Origin: Oryzias latipes | Taxonomy: Eukaryota; Chordata; Actinopteri; Beloniformes; Adrianichthyidae | Reading direction: 5' to 3' | Length of the DNA: 64,000 bases | NCBI RefSeq assembly: GCF_002234675.1 | Contig: NC_019879.2 | Location: 22,687,855 to 22,751,854 of the forward strand | Part shown: one piece after another, positions 47,301 to 62,300 of the stretch | How positions within the stretch are numbered: the stretch's first letter is position 1 | How the letters are laid out: every line of letters begins with the position of its first letter | Translations under genes and position numbers: made by a program | The notes under the pieces: generated by a model | The model's input: the letters and a program-made list of their open reading frames with translations, nothing else | Database searches by the model: none | Told to the model about the DNA's origin: nothing

Positions 47301-50300
47301 GCTGTCAGCACCGTGATAATGAAGCCTCTGCTCAGCTCCGTCTCAGCTGCTCCCTCTGAACGCCTCCAATTACAACTTCACAAAACCCAGTCACCTGGCA
47401 AAATGTCTCTCTCAACCAATTATCACCAAATCTATCATCTCTGTAATTACATTGATTTGAGGGGCAGCATGAACCATTTGTTTACTTGCCAGTATGAGCA
47501 CACCCTAAAGAAAACCATGGCTGCTTCCAGGCACGACAAGTGCAAACGTCTTTTTTCTGAGGATTAGAACAGTGGGATAATATTTCACTCACAGCAAAAC
47601 ACAAACTTTCTCCTTAAATAGGCTTTAAGAAGGCATTTCTGCCTCCTACATAATAGGCGAAAGTTGTTTGGCTCACAAATCGTTGTGTGAGTGCAGGACA
47701 AGGTTTTTTATTTGTTTTTTTAGCTCCACTTAAAGATGAATTTATGTTGTGATTTTGGCCTGCTGCAATGGTAATCATACAAAGGGGACCAGAATGTAAC
47801 TGCCTCTTAGTTGCTCTCTATTTTTCCTTAGTTTCATATCTGTGTACTCAAGCAGAAAGAACAAAGCATCAGTGTCAGGTACTATTGCCTCTCAGATATG
47901 TTTCCTGCTCTGTCATACTCTTATTATGGTTTTTATTTTCGTTTGAAAAATATTTTACTTTTCAGTTAATTAAAGAAAAGTCAGCATTTATCCAGTTGAA
48001 AGTTTCTGATCCTTCTAATATTTAGGATTACATGTAATGGTTGCTTTAAAAAAAACTGTCTGACACTTGGTTTCATGGTTTATGAAATTTATAAAAAGCA
48101 GGGAAATTTTGGTTTTATCAAAATAATGAAGTAAAAAAAAAGACTGATTAATTAGATCTAAGTAGAACAGAAATTATATGTTTGTTTATGTTGTTTGGTT
48201 AGTCGCCATTGCTACATGTGTTTTTGATTGTGGATTTTTCTATCTCTTGCCAATCAAAGTGCCTCCCCTTTGGCTTTACTTGACTGTGATAGCTCATATT
48301 TAACTGGTGACATACATTTGTGATTAAAAAAAGAAAGAAGCAAATAGACTATAAATCTTAGCTGGAATAATGCTAAATAAATATTGTTCAATTTTGGCTA
48401 AAACTAACACTGTGGATAATTGGTGGGATCGAAACGTCAAATTTATTAATTTCCATTTTAGTTTGAAATATTTTCTTCTAATTTCAAACTAACAAAAACA
48501 AGGTTGAGAGGGATTTGGTTTAAGGCAACCTTCAGAAGTCTGATTGTTTAATTTATTTTAGGTTTATTTAAGATTTGTTATTTATTATTAAAGTTTCACT
48601 AACATAAATGCAAAGTGTTATGACTCACACAAGGAAATTGAGGAACCTTGTTAACATTTAAAGACCCACTCCAATAAAAATTTAGTTTTTAGTGTTTTTA
48701 ACATGTTCTAGAGGCATTTTTCTCATGATGGAGGACACATATAAAGAAAATTAAACTTAAAACAGCATTTTTGAAGAAAAAAAAGAACACTTTAAATACA
48801 TCAAAAGATGATCGGAGAGGAACTCTAAAGGCAGTTCGGGAATCCTGTCAAAAAACATCATAACTATATAAAAATATGGTTGGAAGTTTTCTGATTGGCT
48901 GCTACTACTTACTTCTGAACTCAGCATGTGCCTTTTCATTCTACTCCTAACTTTTTTTCCCTGAGTTAACTGTCTACGTGGCAACATCAACATACCACTT
49001 CCAAAATTGGACTTAGTTTGTGTTCCGATTGTTTTTCCACTGCAACGGTAATGTGTCTATTTTCAGAGCAGACATCTCATCATGTTGTGATGTGTAATTA
49101 AAACCAACTGCATTCCAGTTGAGTTGGCTAATTCTTGCTATTGTACATTCATGTAAGAATTCTCAAATTACTTTAACAAAAAAAGGACTTTAACCTGTGG
49201 TTCTCCTACCTGAATGTTCACATTATCTGTTTGCAAAGCAGAACTATTGTTATTGTTGTCTGCAGCAAAATGCTACCAAACGCAACAGTTTAGCAACGCC
49301 TTAAGTTCAGTATTTTTCCGCAAAGCTTTTCTATTGTTTTCTCCTTTTGGCTGTAGGATGCAGTTTCAAACATACAGATGGGACGAGAATTAAAGCCTCG
49401 TTTGCAAATTGTGTTTGCGATCACATGGCCATGTTCTGCACAACAGCAGCATGCGGTGGTAAGTGTTAGCAGAAGGGGAATGGTAACTGCATTGCAGCAG
49501 ATATGAGAACGAAGCAAACCTCGCTCTGCAGGATCATAACGGCGTGGTTGAAGTGGTGGTGCTCCAGTGTAGCAGAGGTCCCATAAAGAAGAGCAAGTGC
49601 TGAACCCGTCCTGCAACACACACACATACCAAAACAAAAACAAAAAAGTTCTTACTGGCAACAAAAACGGAAGAATAATAAAGACTCATAACATGCTGAG
49701 AAACAAAAGCAGCTAGAAGTGTGGAGTAATTCCCTCACCAATTCACTCAGCTCTCTGTTTCCAACTTACGGATGGATCACTACTAAAAGCTGCTGGAGGC
49801 TCAAAAGCTGCAGCTGAACTTTAAATGTCAAGCACAGATTATGATTACTATCTCACTCTCTAACATGTATTAAAAGTACTTTATGTAAAGGAAAAGATTT
49901 TAGAGCTTACTCAAGACAAACAAACAAAAAAGATGGTGACTGGGTTAAAATTTGGCTTAATTATTGGGAAAAATACCAAATTAATAAAAAATAAATGTGT
50001 GAACCTGCAGTTGGAAACTGGCAAACTCTTGGTTGTTGTGGCATTGTTGCAGTTTAATGAGCTGACGGGTGAATTTTTGAAAAAAATAAAAAGGGGGATT
50101 TGACATCTTGTCATTAAAGATGACATTTTTCAATGTGTGCTTAATTCAATCTCACTGTCAGTTTCTGTTTATCATGATAACCACACTAAGTGACAGACAT
50201 GTGATTTCACCTCAATTTGACCTGGTATATTAACGGTTTAAGTTGTAATTTTATAAATCTTCAAAAACTTCCATTTTCGCCGGGCTGGGCTAAAATTGCC

Positions 50301-53300
50301 GGCTGATGAAAACACTTTGTCTGCATGGGGTGAACTTTGTCGTGATGGGAAGGGGCAGGTGCACTCACTTGGCTTGAAAAGCATTGTTGGTGCCCCTGTG
50401 GTCTAAGTCGTGGCACACACAACCCACGATGAGAGCTAAGATCTCCAGATCTGTCAGCACCTCCTGGAAACCTGCTGTCTGAGGGGCAGAAGAGGACAGT
50501 CAAAACAGGAAAAAACAGAAATACGTGTTGTGACAAAGATACAACAATTAAGTTAACTAAGGACAACTGTGAAAAAACAAACTCTAAAGGCAGAATCATC
50601 TGAAAAAAATGATAAAGGACAGTAAAATGCCAGTGGGACTGCAGTCACGCAGCCACACACACCCAGATTTATGGCTCGGATGACTGGGTTCCAGAGACCA
50701 TGCTGAGTGAGTCACTAAGGGTCACTGTGAGGATAGCAGCAAAGATAGCAAAACCCTCTGCTCATCCATTAAAACCCCTGGCAGAAGGACGGAGAGACCT
50801 AGAAGAGCTCACAACCCATCATTCCATTTTCATCTGCCAATAATAATCAGTTTAACAGAGAAGCTGATACACGGTTCACATAGGATCCGGTTTGCATGCA
50901 TGGGTGTGAAAATGCATTGCTCCGAGGACCCATTAAGTAACAGAACCATGTCAAGTAATTCCTCCAGGATGTCTGAGGAAACAGAGAACCGGCTGCCTGC
51001 AAAGTTAATAAGAAAGTAAGACAGGATTTGATCCTAAGAACTGAAATGTGATACCGAACCATAATGATAACGTTAACACCCCAAAGCACAGATCATTCAT
51101 TCATTCAGCAGTTGAATGCTGAATAAATGAGCTCAGAACTGCCCAGTCTCCCGCTGCAACCTGACACTCCTCACTTTTACTCGATCCCAGTTACATGGGA
51201 GAAACACTAAAGTGTGATTAGAATTTGAGAGACAGGAGCTTATTATAGCACTGGTTAAACTAATCAGTCCAAAACAATAAGTATCAAGTTATAACAATAA
51301 AACTGGCAGTACATTATTCAATTTTTGCAATTATTAGATCTTTTAAACATAAAATTACCTGGATTTATTCCCACATTGTAATATAAGACACTATGAAGGA
51401 CCGCACTAACTCTGTCATGTTATAATGAAAGTGGATTTTTAAGGTCTGTTTTTTTTTTACGTCATTCGGATTTTTGTGTAAACTAAATTTCATTATTTAA
51501 ATTTAGCATGAAGTCTTTTTTTTTTTTCTCTGAAAGAACCATTCCAATGAAAATTATGTTTTCAGTGTTTTAAACATGTTCTTGTGGCATTTTTCTGATA
51601 ATGGACATATATTGAGAAGATTAAGCTCAAAACTGTATTTCTTATTCAGGTTTAGGTGAATCAGGATCAGATGCAAGAGCCGAAGATTAAGATTAAGAAA
51701 CCGTCAATAATAAGCAATGCAAATATAACAAACACAATATTTTTATTAAAATCTTAAGGCCCCTCAGATTATTTGCTCCGCCCCCCTGTATTAGGAATGC
51801 CAGCCCAACTGGTCTGTCAACATCCTGGCCATGGCCAAAATTTGTGCTGTTTCTATCGTATGACAAATTTAAAAAATTTAAGGAAATTATTATTTTAGGA
51901 GAACTCATGTTTTAAGAAAATAGTTTAAACAGATCTTACTAAATTCTTAGAGAATATGAAGACATTTAAATATGTTTTGTTCCTATTGTGTTCTAAGGTT
52001 CAGTATGTGGATAAATTTGATCCCTTATTGCGCTTGAATTCCATATTAGATGTGCATATTTATCTTTTAAGAATTTCTACACATTTATTTTTATTTATTC
52101 GGTACTGCTTTATGTCAGTAGTAGCACCTTAGCTAAAAAAAATAACTTTTTAACATTAATGACAATAATGAAACAGTTTAAAATATTTATTGTTTATCCT
52201 TTCATTTGTAATGGTCTTCTACTCTGCTGTTCTCATTTTCCACCCTTCCAAACTCTCTTGCCCTCCCTGTATATAAAATGTTTTAGCTCCGTCACTGACA
52301 CATCATGTATTGAACCGAAACAAAACCAATACCCAAAAGTCAAGTTTTGAACTCAATCGTGGAGAAGGTAAAACGTTGCATCCCTAATATCTGCACAGAT
52401 TTAAAATATATAAATAAATGTATGGCTCAGAAGTTAAAAAATAATTGTTTTATCAATCTGTTTGGGAGAAAAGGATTCTTACTGCTAATAAACCGAGAGC
52501 AAAAGTCAAAAGCCATGTGTTGCATGCTCAGTGAATTGCTCCTCCACACTTTGCTGCACTTTTACCGTTAGCATGGCGAACATGCACTGGCAAACGTTGA
52601 AGGCGTGTCTCCAGTTGTGATAGAGCACCATTCTGTAGTTTTTCCTGACAGTCAGCAGCCATCTGCACAGTGTCTGCAGGGGAAGATGAGCAGACATGGG
52701 TCAGCTGTCTCAAAAAAAGGACACACGCCATCGTTCAGGGAAAACTCAATCAAGTATTTAAAAGGAAGGAGAGCTGTCTCACTTCGTAGTCGATCTTGAA
52801 TTTCTGCACCATTCCCAGCTCCATGAACATTCTCAGCGCCGCCGTTATCATGGCGTCGACGTCCAGGGAGAAATCATCAAAGGAGAGCTTGTCGATGCCC
52901 AGCTCACAGACCAGGGGGATGTTAGCAGCCTGTTTCATCATGGCCAGAGAAATTAGAGGAAAGGGACGACAGAAGAGGGGGCAATGGAGAGGATTAAGGA
53001 AGCCGTGCCAATTTTGGATGATACAAGAAAATATGCTAATTAAGACTCTGAGGCCTCATTTGGAGAATTTGGAGATTAATGAGGAAGCTTTACAGGAGGA
53101 TTTCGCACTTGTTTACTTTGAGAGCTCACTGACAAATCTAATAAAGCAACAGTGATCAGCTGCTTCTGTCAATGTTGTTTGAGCAAAAACGAGATTCCAG
53201 TGAGCAATAATCATATAGAGGCATGTCCTCTCTCTCTAATGAGTCCAATGGCTTCCTGAGGTTCTGTATTCATGTCAGCATTCATAAAAATGAGCATTTC

Positions 53301-56300
53301 AAGCTTTCTAAACAGCCTTTTATTCCTGCAGAGAGCTCTGAAACAGCTGAGCTGCAGCTGCCACAGCCAAGTGGTTGCCTATCGGGTCAGCAGGTATCCT
53401 CCTCCCCATAATTCATAGCCCCAGGAGACAAAATGTCAGCCAGGTTTGTCTGGCACTGCCATTCGCACTTCCAGGCAAGTGTGCTCAATAAGGCTACGTA
53501 TGTAGAGCAGTTATGAAAGAAAGTGGGTGGGGAGAGGAAGAAGAGCACAACGCTGAATGAGGGAGCTGAAAGATCACACGGATACACCAGAGAGCAGGAT
53601 TCCTACTATGCTGCAAAGGCCTCGGGGGGAAAATCCTGCACATAAAAGTGCAGGGGAAAAATAGGTCAAATTCATTTTTTCAGAAATGTCATTCCAATTA
53701 AAAATGTAGATATTTGGGGTGTTTCTCTTGTTTATAAATAATGCATTAAAAAAGATTTGTCATTGATAGAAGTAATCCATTTCATCAGTTTGTTTTCAGT
53801 GGGGAGTTGTTGGCCCATATTTAGGCTTGCTTTGCTCTTTTGCTCTCTTCAAAAAGATGTCTAGAAGACAGACTGCCACAAATCCCCCCTGCTGATGTAA
53901 CACTTGTAATTTCCATTAAAGCTAACAATACACTTAGAAATTTTAGGGGAGTCTGTCAAAATAATCCAGTTAAACAATTGTCTTAATTGTAGTTTCACAG
54001 CCAAAATCACAAAACACAAAGATTAATTATAATATGTGGTAATGCAATCATCTATTAACCTGATAATTACTAATCCATGTGAAAATGCTACAAAGACCTT
54101 TTTCTATTTCATGAACTAACACCAGCATTGCTTTAAACCCTTCCTTAAGACTTTTTAGAGCTTCTATCCTTCCTTTTTTATCACTGACACGAAGAACAAC
54201 AGGTGTTTTTACATGCTTAAGATGAGAATCTTTGAAAGTAGGTCGGAAAATTTCATTTCTTGACCTCAAAAAATCTGCAATCCTTTGTTTTCTGTCAGCT
54301 AAAAACAGGACCTAATGTACCATTTCTGAAAAGAAATAAGCGCCTCTGTAAATGCACCTTGAGATTTGTCTGCAACAATGTAACATGAAGGTTTGTCATG
54401 AGACAAAAATAAATATCTGGGTTTGTTTGTATACACAGTTAAGAAATACATTAGACAAAGCAAATGGGGAACAAAAACATGCAGCCAAAGAACTTCAACC
54501 TCCTGCACAAAAACAGCTGAAGTGGGTCTGAACATCAATTTACAAGTCGGTCCTATCCATCACACCTCTGTCAAAGATCATAATCATCACTTTGCTTGTT
54601 TAAAAGAGGGTTAGACACCTCAATAGTACCAAAAAAGTGGGAGGGTTTTTGCAATGTAAAAAGTGTCAATAAGTGTAAGAAAAAGCTACAAACGTGAAAA
54701 TATCTTGACAAGCCTTAAGTTTCTTTTAAGTGTTCATTGTGTGGGGTCACGTGTCATATGACGGAGGGGAGGGGGAAGGGTGAAGGGTGGGTTGGCTTTT
54801 AAGTGTAATATTGTGTTTAGTTTTTTGTTTTGTTTTAAATGTTAAAGAGTTTCGAGTTGCGCAAAGCATGAGAAGCGATTTTTTATAATTGATTTGATTT
54901 GAATTGATTTGACACCTCACAGTCTTTTATTGTACACCTGACCTTCCTATACCGTAGTTTAATCAATCGAGTGTGGGAAACGATCCTATTAAAACTATAC
55001 GTGGTTGAATTTCAAGGTAATAATGGGATCCTCAGCTGTTTCTGCCTAATGTGTGGCATTATAAAAATATTGCAAAGTGCAAAACTTCATGAAATCCCAG
55101 CTGGGTTCTTTCTGTGGAGTTCCTATGTTCTGCTTGTGCATGCATGGGCTTTTCTCAATCCAAAAGTAAGCAGCTAGTCAACTAATGACTCTAAATTGGT
55201 GTATGATTGTTTGCCTCTGTGTGGCCCTGTAATAGACGAGCAAAACTTCCAGGGTCTACCTTGTCTACCCACCTTCACCATCCAGTGGCTGGGATTAGTT
55301 TCAGCAACCAGTGACAGCAAAAGGGAATAAACGGGTTTAAAAAATGGATGGATGTCTTTGTTTAAGCCTTGGTCAAATGCATGAGGGGTTGACCCATGTG
55401 GGTGTGGCAGGTTTTTGGGTTGTCCAAAAGTTGTATACAGGAGTGGCTGCATCTCAAGGGGAGCGCAGGTGTGTCTTGGAGTTCCCTTGAGGCTCAGCCA
55501 CCTGAAGGGACATCATGACATTGGAATGTACCATTGTCTTGTGTGTAGTAAGTGTATAGAGAAGTATTTACAAGGATAACGTTACACACACTTATGATGC
55601 TGTTGTACAGTGTTCTTGCAGCACACTCTAGTCGGGGTGTGCAGGTGAAACACACGTGCTAGTATGATGCTCGTCAGACACAAACTACACTCTGATTTTA
55701 TAATTTCCTCATTTCTAATAGCCAGGCTGCACGCAAGAAGCACACACATATCATGTGGATGGCACTAAAACACCCCTTGTGCAGTATGCAGGGTTTGAGT
55801 GGGCTGAACAAATGAAAAACCCGCATGCGTCTCCCCTACTTTCCCCGTATGTGTTGTTTAGGTGATTGGTATGACATGTCACCCGCAGCCTGCCTGTGGA
55901 AAAAAACTTGTATGAGCATTTTCGCTCTAAGGGATTAACCGAGCGGTCTACAACATCGATATTTCCTGTGGGCCACCACCGTGCCCCGTACAGGTTTTCC
56001 TATTTTTTGCCTGCAGACAGCCCATATCCACCCTTGAGGGCAGTTGTGACTACGGCCTTTGGGATTTGCATCGTTCTTTAAGCTTAGGCAAAGTTAAGCA
56101 AAGACTTGTTCTATGACTGAGTCTGTGTGGTGTCTCTGGGCTTCACCTGCAGACCCATTTTGATTGTTCCATTCGTTTTTCCCACACTGTCAGAATCAAT
56201 CCATCCACACCACTGCCCCCACCCAGCCATCTATTTGTCTGCCTGACTGTGAGCCATTTAGCTCCTGGAGCAGATTTTTTCAAATCACCTTTCAGATCTG

Positions 56301-59300
56301 CCTTGGGTCAACCCTCCTCTTCAACTGGATTGCTGAAGCCGTTTAACAACAACTGGCCTTAGAGGGGTTCTTTTTCAATTTCCATGCGGGAACCTCCCAA
56401 ATGGATAAATAAAGTTGTCTATCTTTTCTCTCCCTCCCAGCCACCTTCAGGATTGTTCACAATGTGCTGCTTCTGATTAGAGTTCCCCGGTCAAGCAAAA
56501 ACAATTTCTGATTTGCCCACTTTTTTGACATTTAAAAAGGTCAACACTTCTTAAATTCTACTTTTTTTAATGCTTGTTAAACTTTGATAAGTAGCAGGAA
56601 AGCTTTTACATCGTTAGGGAAATCAGTTAATGGCGAATAAATGGTTTGATAATAGTCATAAATATGAACAAAATGTTCAAACAAGAAGTGTCGGCTACAT
56701 TTTCATCCGTTCTTCACAGTTTTTGTCCATCAATTTGTCACTGAGAGGACAAGTAAACAAATGCTGTTTAAGTTAAAAGTTTAAAACTTTTACAAACCAA
56801 AAAGTGAAGCTCCCACATCAAGGAAAAAAAGCTAACATGATGGAGGAGACGACTACCTTAAATTTGTCAACTTCAGTCTTGGAGCACGTTGCATGGTAGG
56901 ACAAAACCTGCAAAATAAATAGATAGATAAATAAATGAAAATAGACCAAAACCTGCAAAATAAATAGATAAATAAATGAAAATAGACCGAATTATAAATG
57001 AAAAGTCACTCAGTTATCATCTTTATGACTCTGAAATGATAGATTGGAAAGTGCTCTAGGATGGGTTTGGGTATGGTTTAGTCTGAGCAGCAAAGTCAAC
57101 ATTCCCGCCACCACCTTGTTGTTCCCAGTCCCTGGGAGAAAAGCCTTGCAGAGTCTTGCAGTTGCTTATTTGATCACAAACGCTCATGTTTATTCAGTGC
57201 TGCCAGACACAGAGCATGAGCACATTATTTCATTCTGCTCCTCTCTGTTCACTCCTGCCTCTGTTGTGAAACACTTGTGCTAACTGCTATAATGCCCCCC
57301 AAAGCTCCCCATTGTAATCTAAGGACACACTGTAAAGGCTGACTAGTGCTGAATGGCTACATACTGTGGGGCAGATGAGGGATTGCTTTTCACTGGCTCT
57401 CATTAATTTAAAATAAAACCTTTGTGAGAAGGTTATCTGCAAAGAAAGATCAGCATTTTTCTCATGTCTAAAAAAAGAAGTCAAGAAGAAAGACCCGGGG
57501 GGACTTAAAGGAAGTGTAATGTTTTCCATGTTGGGTTCTGCGAAACATGCGTCCCCCCTTGAGCATGCGTCAAATATATGTTCCAGTGTTTAAAGGAAAC
57601 TTATGAAAGACATGAATCAAAAGGATGGGATAGGTTTCTGAGTGCGGATCTAACATAATAATATTACAGGGGTGATGAAAAGAAGATTTCCAGTCAGAGA
57701 TGGTTTGCTGTTATGCTGATATTAAAGCAAATCTTTAGAGGAGTTCTCACATCCAAAGCCACAGACTGCTTGGCCCAGGACTTCTTCACCTGGTCGTACA
57801 TAATGGTGTTGTTGATTCCCAGCCCACAAAATATCACAAATGCCTTTAAAAAAAAAGCATAGATGGAATCAAAACCTCTTCTTCCAAAGCTATGCCAGAA
57901 TACTTTTGGAGGAAAGGCACTACCTCAAACAGACGCTGATCTGCATCATCAAACGGTTTCCCATCCAGCCTGTTGAGCACCTGAGCGACACCTGTTACAC
58001 AAAAACAGTTCACACACAAATATGTGCTGTCAGCTCAATAATACACTTTGATCAAGCTAAAAAAAAAAGTACTTTTTGATTAAAGAATGCCTTTTTTGAC
58101 TGAAATGAAACACATTTAAGTCACTAGGACAAACAGATAAAACGTAATGAGGAAATGTAGTTAACATTACAAAAAAAATATAAATCAATAAACCTTTAAG
58201 ACATTTTGCCAAGTCAGTTATATTACATTTTATTTTAGACTCATGTTGCTGCTTTTATTTGGGCTGAATGGGTCAAGAATTCACTTTGCGACAATAAAAA
58301 TATTGCGAGATTTTATTCACTTATCCTGCAGTCCTTCTGTGCGAATCAGTGGAATCATTTTTAACTTTAATCTACATTTTGGTAAGTTTCTAGTCACCAT
58401 CATTTCAAAAAAATGGTCACTTATTTCAATGATGCAGATACATTTGGCTTTTCAATAACTTGTTTTGAAAGTCTCCAGCTTATCTAAAATGAGTTCTGAT
58501 CATTTAGGAGACTTTTTTCAGTGTGAACTTTTTTGGCTCATGATGATCCATTATTGTATAAGTTACTTGTCTTTTTTTTGTCATGTAAAATGCTTTTTTG
58601 TTTTGTTTCCTGTTCTCCCTAAACCAGGGGTGGGCAATTCCGGTCCTCGAGGGATGCAGGTTTTTCCTTGCTTTAACACAACCATGACAAATATGACTGT
58701 GTCGTCGACAGAGTTGTGCAGACCTTGGTGATGTGGGGATGATGAAATCGGGTGTGTTGAAACAGGAAAACATCTAAAACCTGCAGGACACCGGCCCTAG
58801 ACGACAGGAATTGCCCACCCCAGCCCTAAACGGTCACAGACGACAGGTACCCTGATTTATCCTGGTTTCTTCTGTTTTTACTTCAAATTTCCCAAATCTT
58901 TCCTAAACACAGTTTTACAAAACATAATGTAATCAGTAAGTGACATAATAGCCAATATGTACCATAATAACTGAACTGAATGGGCTCAGTTGATATAAAA
59001 TCATTTTACATTTTTTGGTGCTTACAAACAACCTTGGTTATGAATTCCTGCTTTACAAGCAAACTGGGTTGATGAATTGAAGATGACATCATTTAAAATG
59101 CAGGTCTGATGTTATGCACTCATGCTTTAACAAGCTTTTACACAGATGATATATGATGTTGTGGCTGCACAAATGCAGTCTGTACGCTGGAGGTGTTCCA
59201 GGAAGGAGGTGTCACATTTTGCTTAGAGCTTCACAAAACCCGACCCGGGCCGCAACCAGCTCAGCACTGTGCTAACCAACAAGGAATTAGACCCAAGCTG

Positions 59301-62300
59301 AAGCCAGAGTCATCTTTACTCTGTGAGCATTCATCATCAGATACAGTTATTATTTATAATTTGTGACAAAATGGGACTTCAAAATGATGCGCTCTTTGTT
59401 TTTCAAACAGTAATTGATTTCAAATATTCATTTAAAGTAGAATGACTGCTTGTAAAGGAAATACTTGTAAAAAAATTACCAACTGCAGTTTTGGAGTCAT
59501 CTTACTCTAAGAACATGAAAACATTTTTTTAAATCAACAATTTTGTAGAGAAAGGAAAGAACAGTCATTTTGACTTTTGGGTATAATTTTTCAAAGTGCG
59601 TAAAGTTTCAAATAATGATAAAGCCATTGTGATGTCCTTTTTCCCCAAAAAAATTAAAAGTCATATTTTTATTGTAAACACGTGACCATCGTTTTTAGGG
59701 GTTCTTTAACCTTTTATGAAAACAGTGACTGTTTTTCCAAATTTGTCAAAAAAGAATAAGGATTTTACACTATCCTCTATCATGAAAAAAAGCTTATCAG
59801 AATAACAAGTAAGTTATTGGCATTTTCTTTCAAAACAATAATCCACTATTTTTGTCCACCAGCAGTATTTGTAGTAAGTAACATGTCAAGAAGCTTTTAT
59901 TGCTTTACTATTCCTCTTACTTGATCTGAATTTGGGTTTTTGGAATTTGGGGTAAATGTTTACTGTTTTTAGCACATGTCTTTAACATCCTGTCACAGCA
60001 AGATGGAAGGTGTGTTTACCTTTTCTCTCAGGAGCTGCTGTCTGTCTTCTTTTATGTTTGTGTGTCTTTGTGAAATTACGTAGGTGTGACATTTTGAATG
60101 CTTAAAAACCATGCATGTGCGTGACATCCTGCATGTCATCCTGCTTCACAAAGTTTTCCCCTTTAAGGCAACATTTTTTTGCCGCAATGATCATTTTTGT
60201 GCTCCTACAGTGTTATTGAATTATTTTAATCACATTATTATTATTTTTTTTTAGTTATGCCGGAATTAGCAATTAAACTTTAGATTTTCTGTTAAATTTA
60301 CAGGGGGTCATGTTTTAAAAGAGCCAACTGTAACCTCACCATTATTTTTCCAACTGAAGGTATCCTTGACTTGAGAATTACATCTCTTTGTGTAAGGATT
60401 TTCACTCAGCATCCTCAGGTCCAACCGCACACTGCGTTTCTTTCTCCCTTCATTCATTCTGTTATCTGCTTTCTCTGCTCCCATTCCTGAGTAATGCACT
60501 TACACCCACGCAAAGACGCACCTCAGCCAACCATCTACAGCAGATACGCTGATCACTCTGCGTTCAAATGAAACTGATGACTGCCTGCATCAGAACTCAG
60601 TAGACCCAGAGGAGCAGCTATCATTGCTCTGCGCTACAATACCCCAGACCAAAGCCAGGAGAGATCAATGATTTATCCAAGTGTCAGTTTGGTGTTAGCC
60701 CGAGGCTGATTCCAAAAAAAAAAAAAAAGAACGTGCTCACAGAAGGAGAAAGACTCCGCCTACAAGTGTGGAGTGATGCTACAGCACAGCGTCCCCATCA
60801 TCTTGTCTGAGTAAAATGCAAAACTTTACCTCATTTTGAAAAAATATGCGACAGGAGCCATAAATGCATTAAAATTATGCATTACACCTGATGCTTTAAA
60901 ATCATGCATTCATGAGAACATTTCTAAACCTGAATATCTCCCAACCACTGCATACTTCTGAATGAACCCCTTTTGGTTTCTATAAAGGAAATTTGGGGCT
61001 TTTCAATGATCCCAAATGTGAAGGGGTGGTGCTGTGGGAATTGTAGCTTTTTGTGGATTTAAGAAAATTTTGACTGAACAATTTATTTTCCAAAGCAGTC
61101 AGTAGATTAATAAAAAAAATGAAGCATATTTATTATTCTATTATTTTTCACAAAAAGCCCTGAAAGCGTTATGCTTAGTTCTGCACAAACTGAACTCTAC
61201 AGGCAGGTCTATCGCTGCATGAAGTGATGTCATTAAAATAATTCATTTAGTATTTGGCTCTTTTGTGCAACGTTGAGTGCAACCTCTTGTTCTCTGATAT
61301 GTTTATGTTACAAACAAATACAAAAACTGTGTCTTGGAACATGTGTATGCTGTTTAGTACTACACTATTTTATGAAGAAACTGCAGAGAAAGAGAAACAG
61401 CTCGCTTACTTACCGATGATTTGGTGATTGCTGTTCCAAATGGGGACACAAAGCACAGACCGGATATGGAAATCAGAAAACTGATCAGCCTGTAAAAAGG
61501 AGGAGATTGTGAGGATTTTAATCAATCTGCCTCTGTTATTTCAAAAGTTTGCTGAGTGTTAAGAAAAAGCTTCAAATAGCATTTTTTTTCAGTTGGGGGG
61601 GGGGGGGGTTTCAAATGACTATGAGTTTAAACTTGTGTGTGTCATTTTAAACTAAAGAAACAGAGCTGTAAAAATTCTGGAGGACATGTAGTGTGACTTG
61701 GGGAGCAGGGGCAGCAAGGGGCTTCACACTCATGCTGCCGATTCAGATTTTGCCACTGTTACTTCAGGTTGACGATGTCAAACTTCTGCAGCTTTCAGCT
61801 GAAAAGCAGAGCAGACTGTTGTGCTACTATTTTCATCCGTGCAGCCTCAGCAGCCTTCTTGTTTAAAGGAGCTTTATCCAATACATGATGGAAAACTCCA
61901 GTCCTGCAGGGCCACTGTATCTGTTTTTCAGGTGTTCTGTTGATCACCTGCATCAGCTGTAGCCAGCCAATTAGAGGCTCGGAGGAAAGCATGACAGCTG
62001 CCCTCAAGGTCTGTCCAAATATGTCCTTTTTAAAAGAAAAGAAGCAAACTGAGAGAAATGACACAAATGGAACCCAGTGTTTCCTTTAAAATGACGTGAA
62101 TATAGCCATTTCAAAGAAAAAGACGACCCCGTGCTCTCTTTGCATTCTCCTTTTAGCAAGGGGATTACCTTACTATCCTTTATGAAAGAGAAAACAACAA
62201 CCCAAACCCACAATTCTTTGTGGTCACAAAATAAAGGCAAGGCAGTAACCAATCATTTACAACTGAAATAGAAAAATCTAAGGTACAAGTCTTGAAATTA

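Larger units (their letters stand above)
44756..49519. other. pde11a intron between exons j and i
   Basis: 4.8 kb with the repeat copy at 46320 and TTAA copy F; the rest is AT-rich and featureless. Confidence 0.5.
50479..56856. other. pde11a introns between exons h, g, f and e
   Basis: Apart from exons f and g, TTAA copy G, the G-rich block and the repeats near 54.8-56.1 kb, I recognise nothing. 51.9-52.5 kb and 53.0-54.7 kb are AT-rich with chance ORFs. Confidence 0.45.

Noticed and set aside
55896..56081. 61-codon ORF in a repeat-like block
   Set aside because: Short, single copy in the window, no family match.
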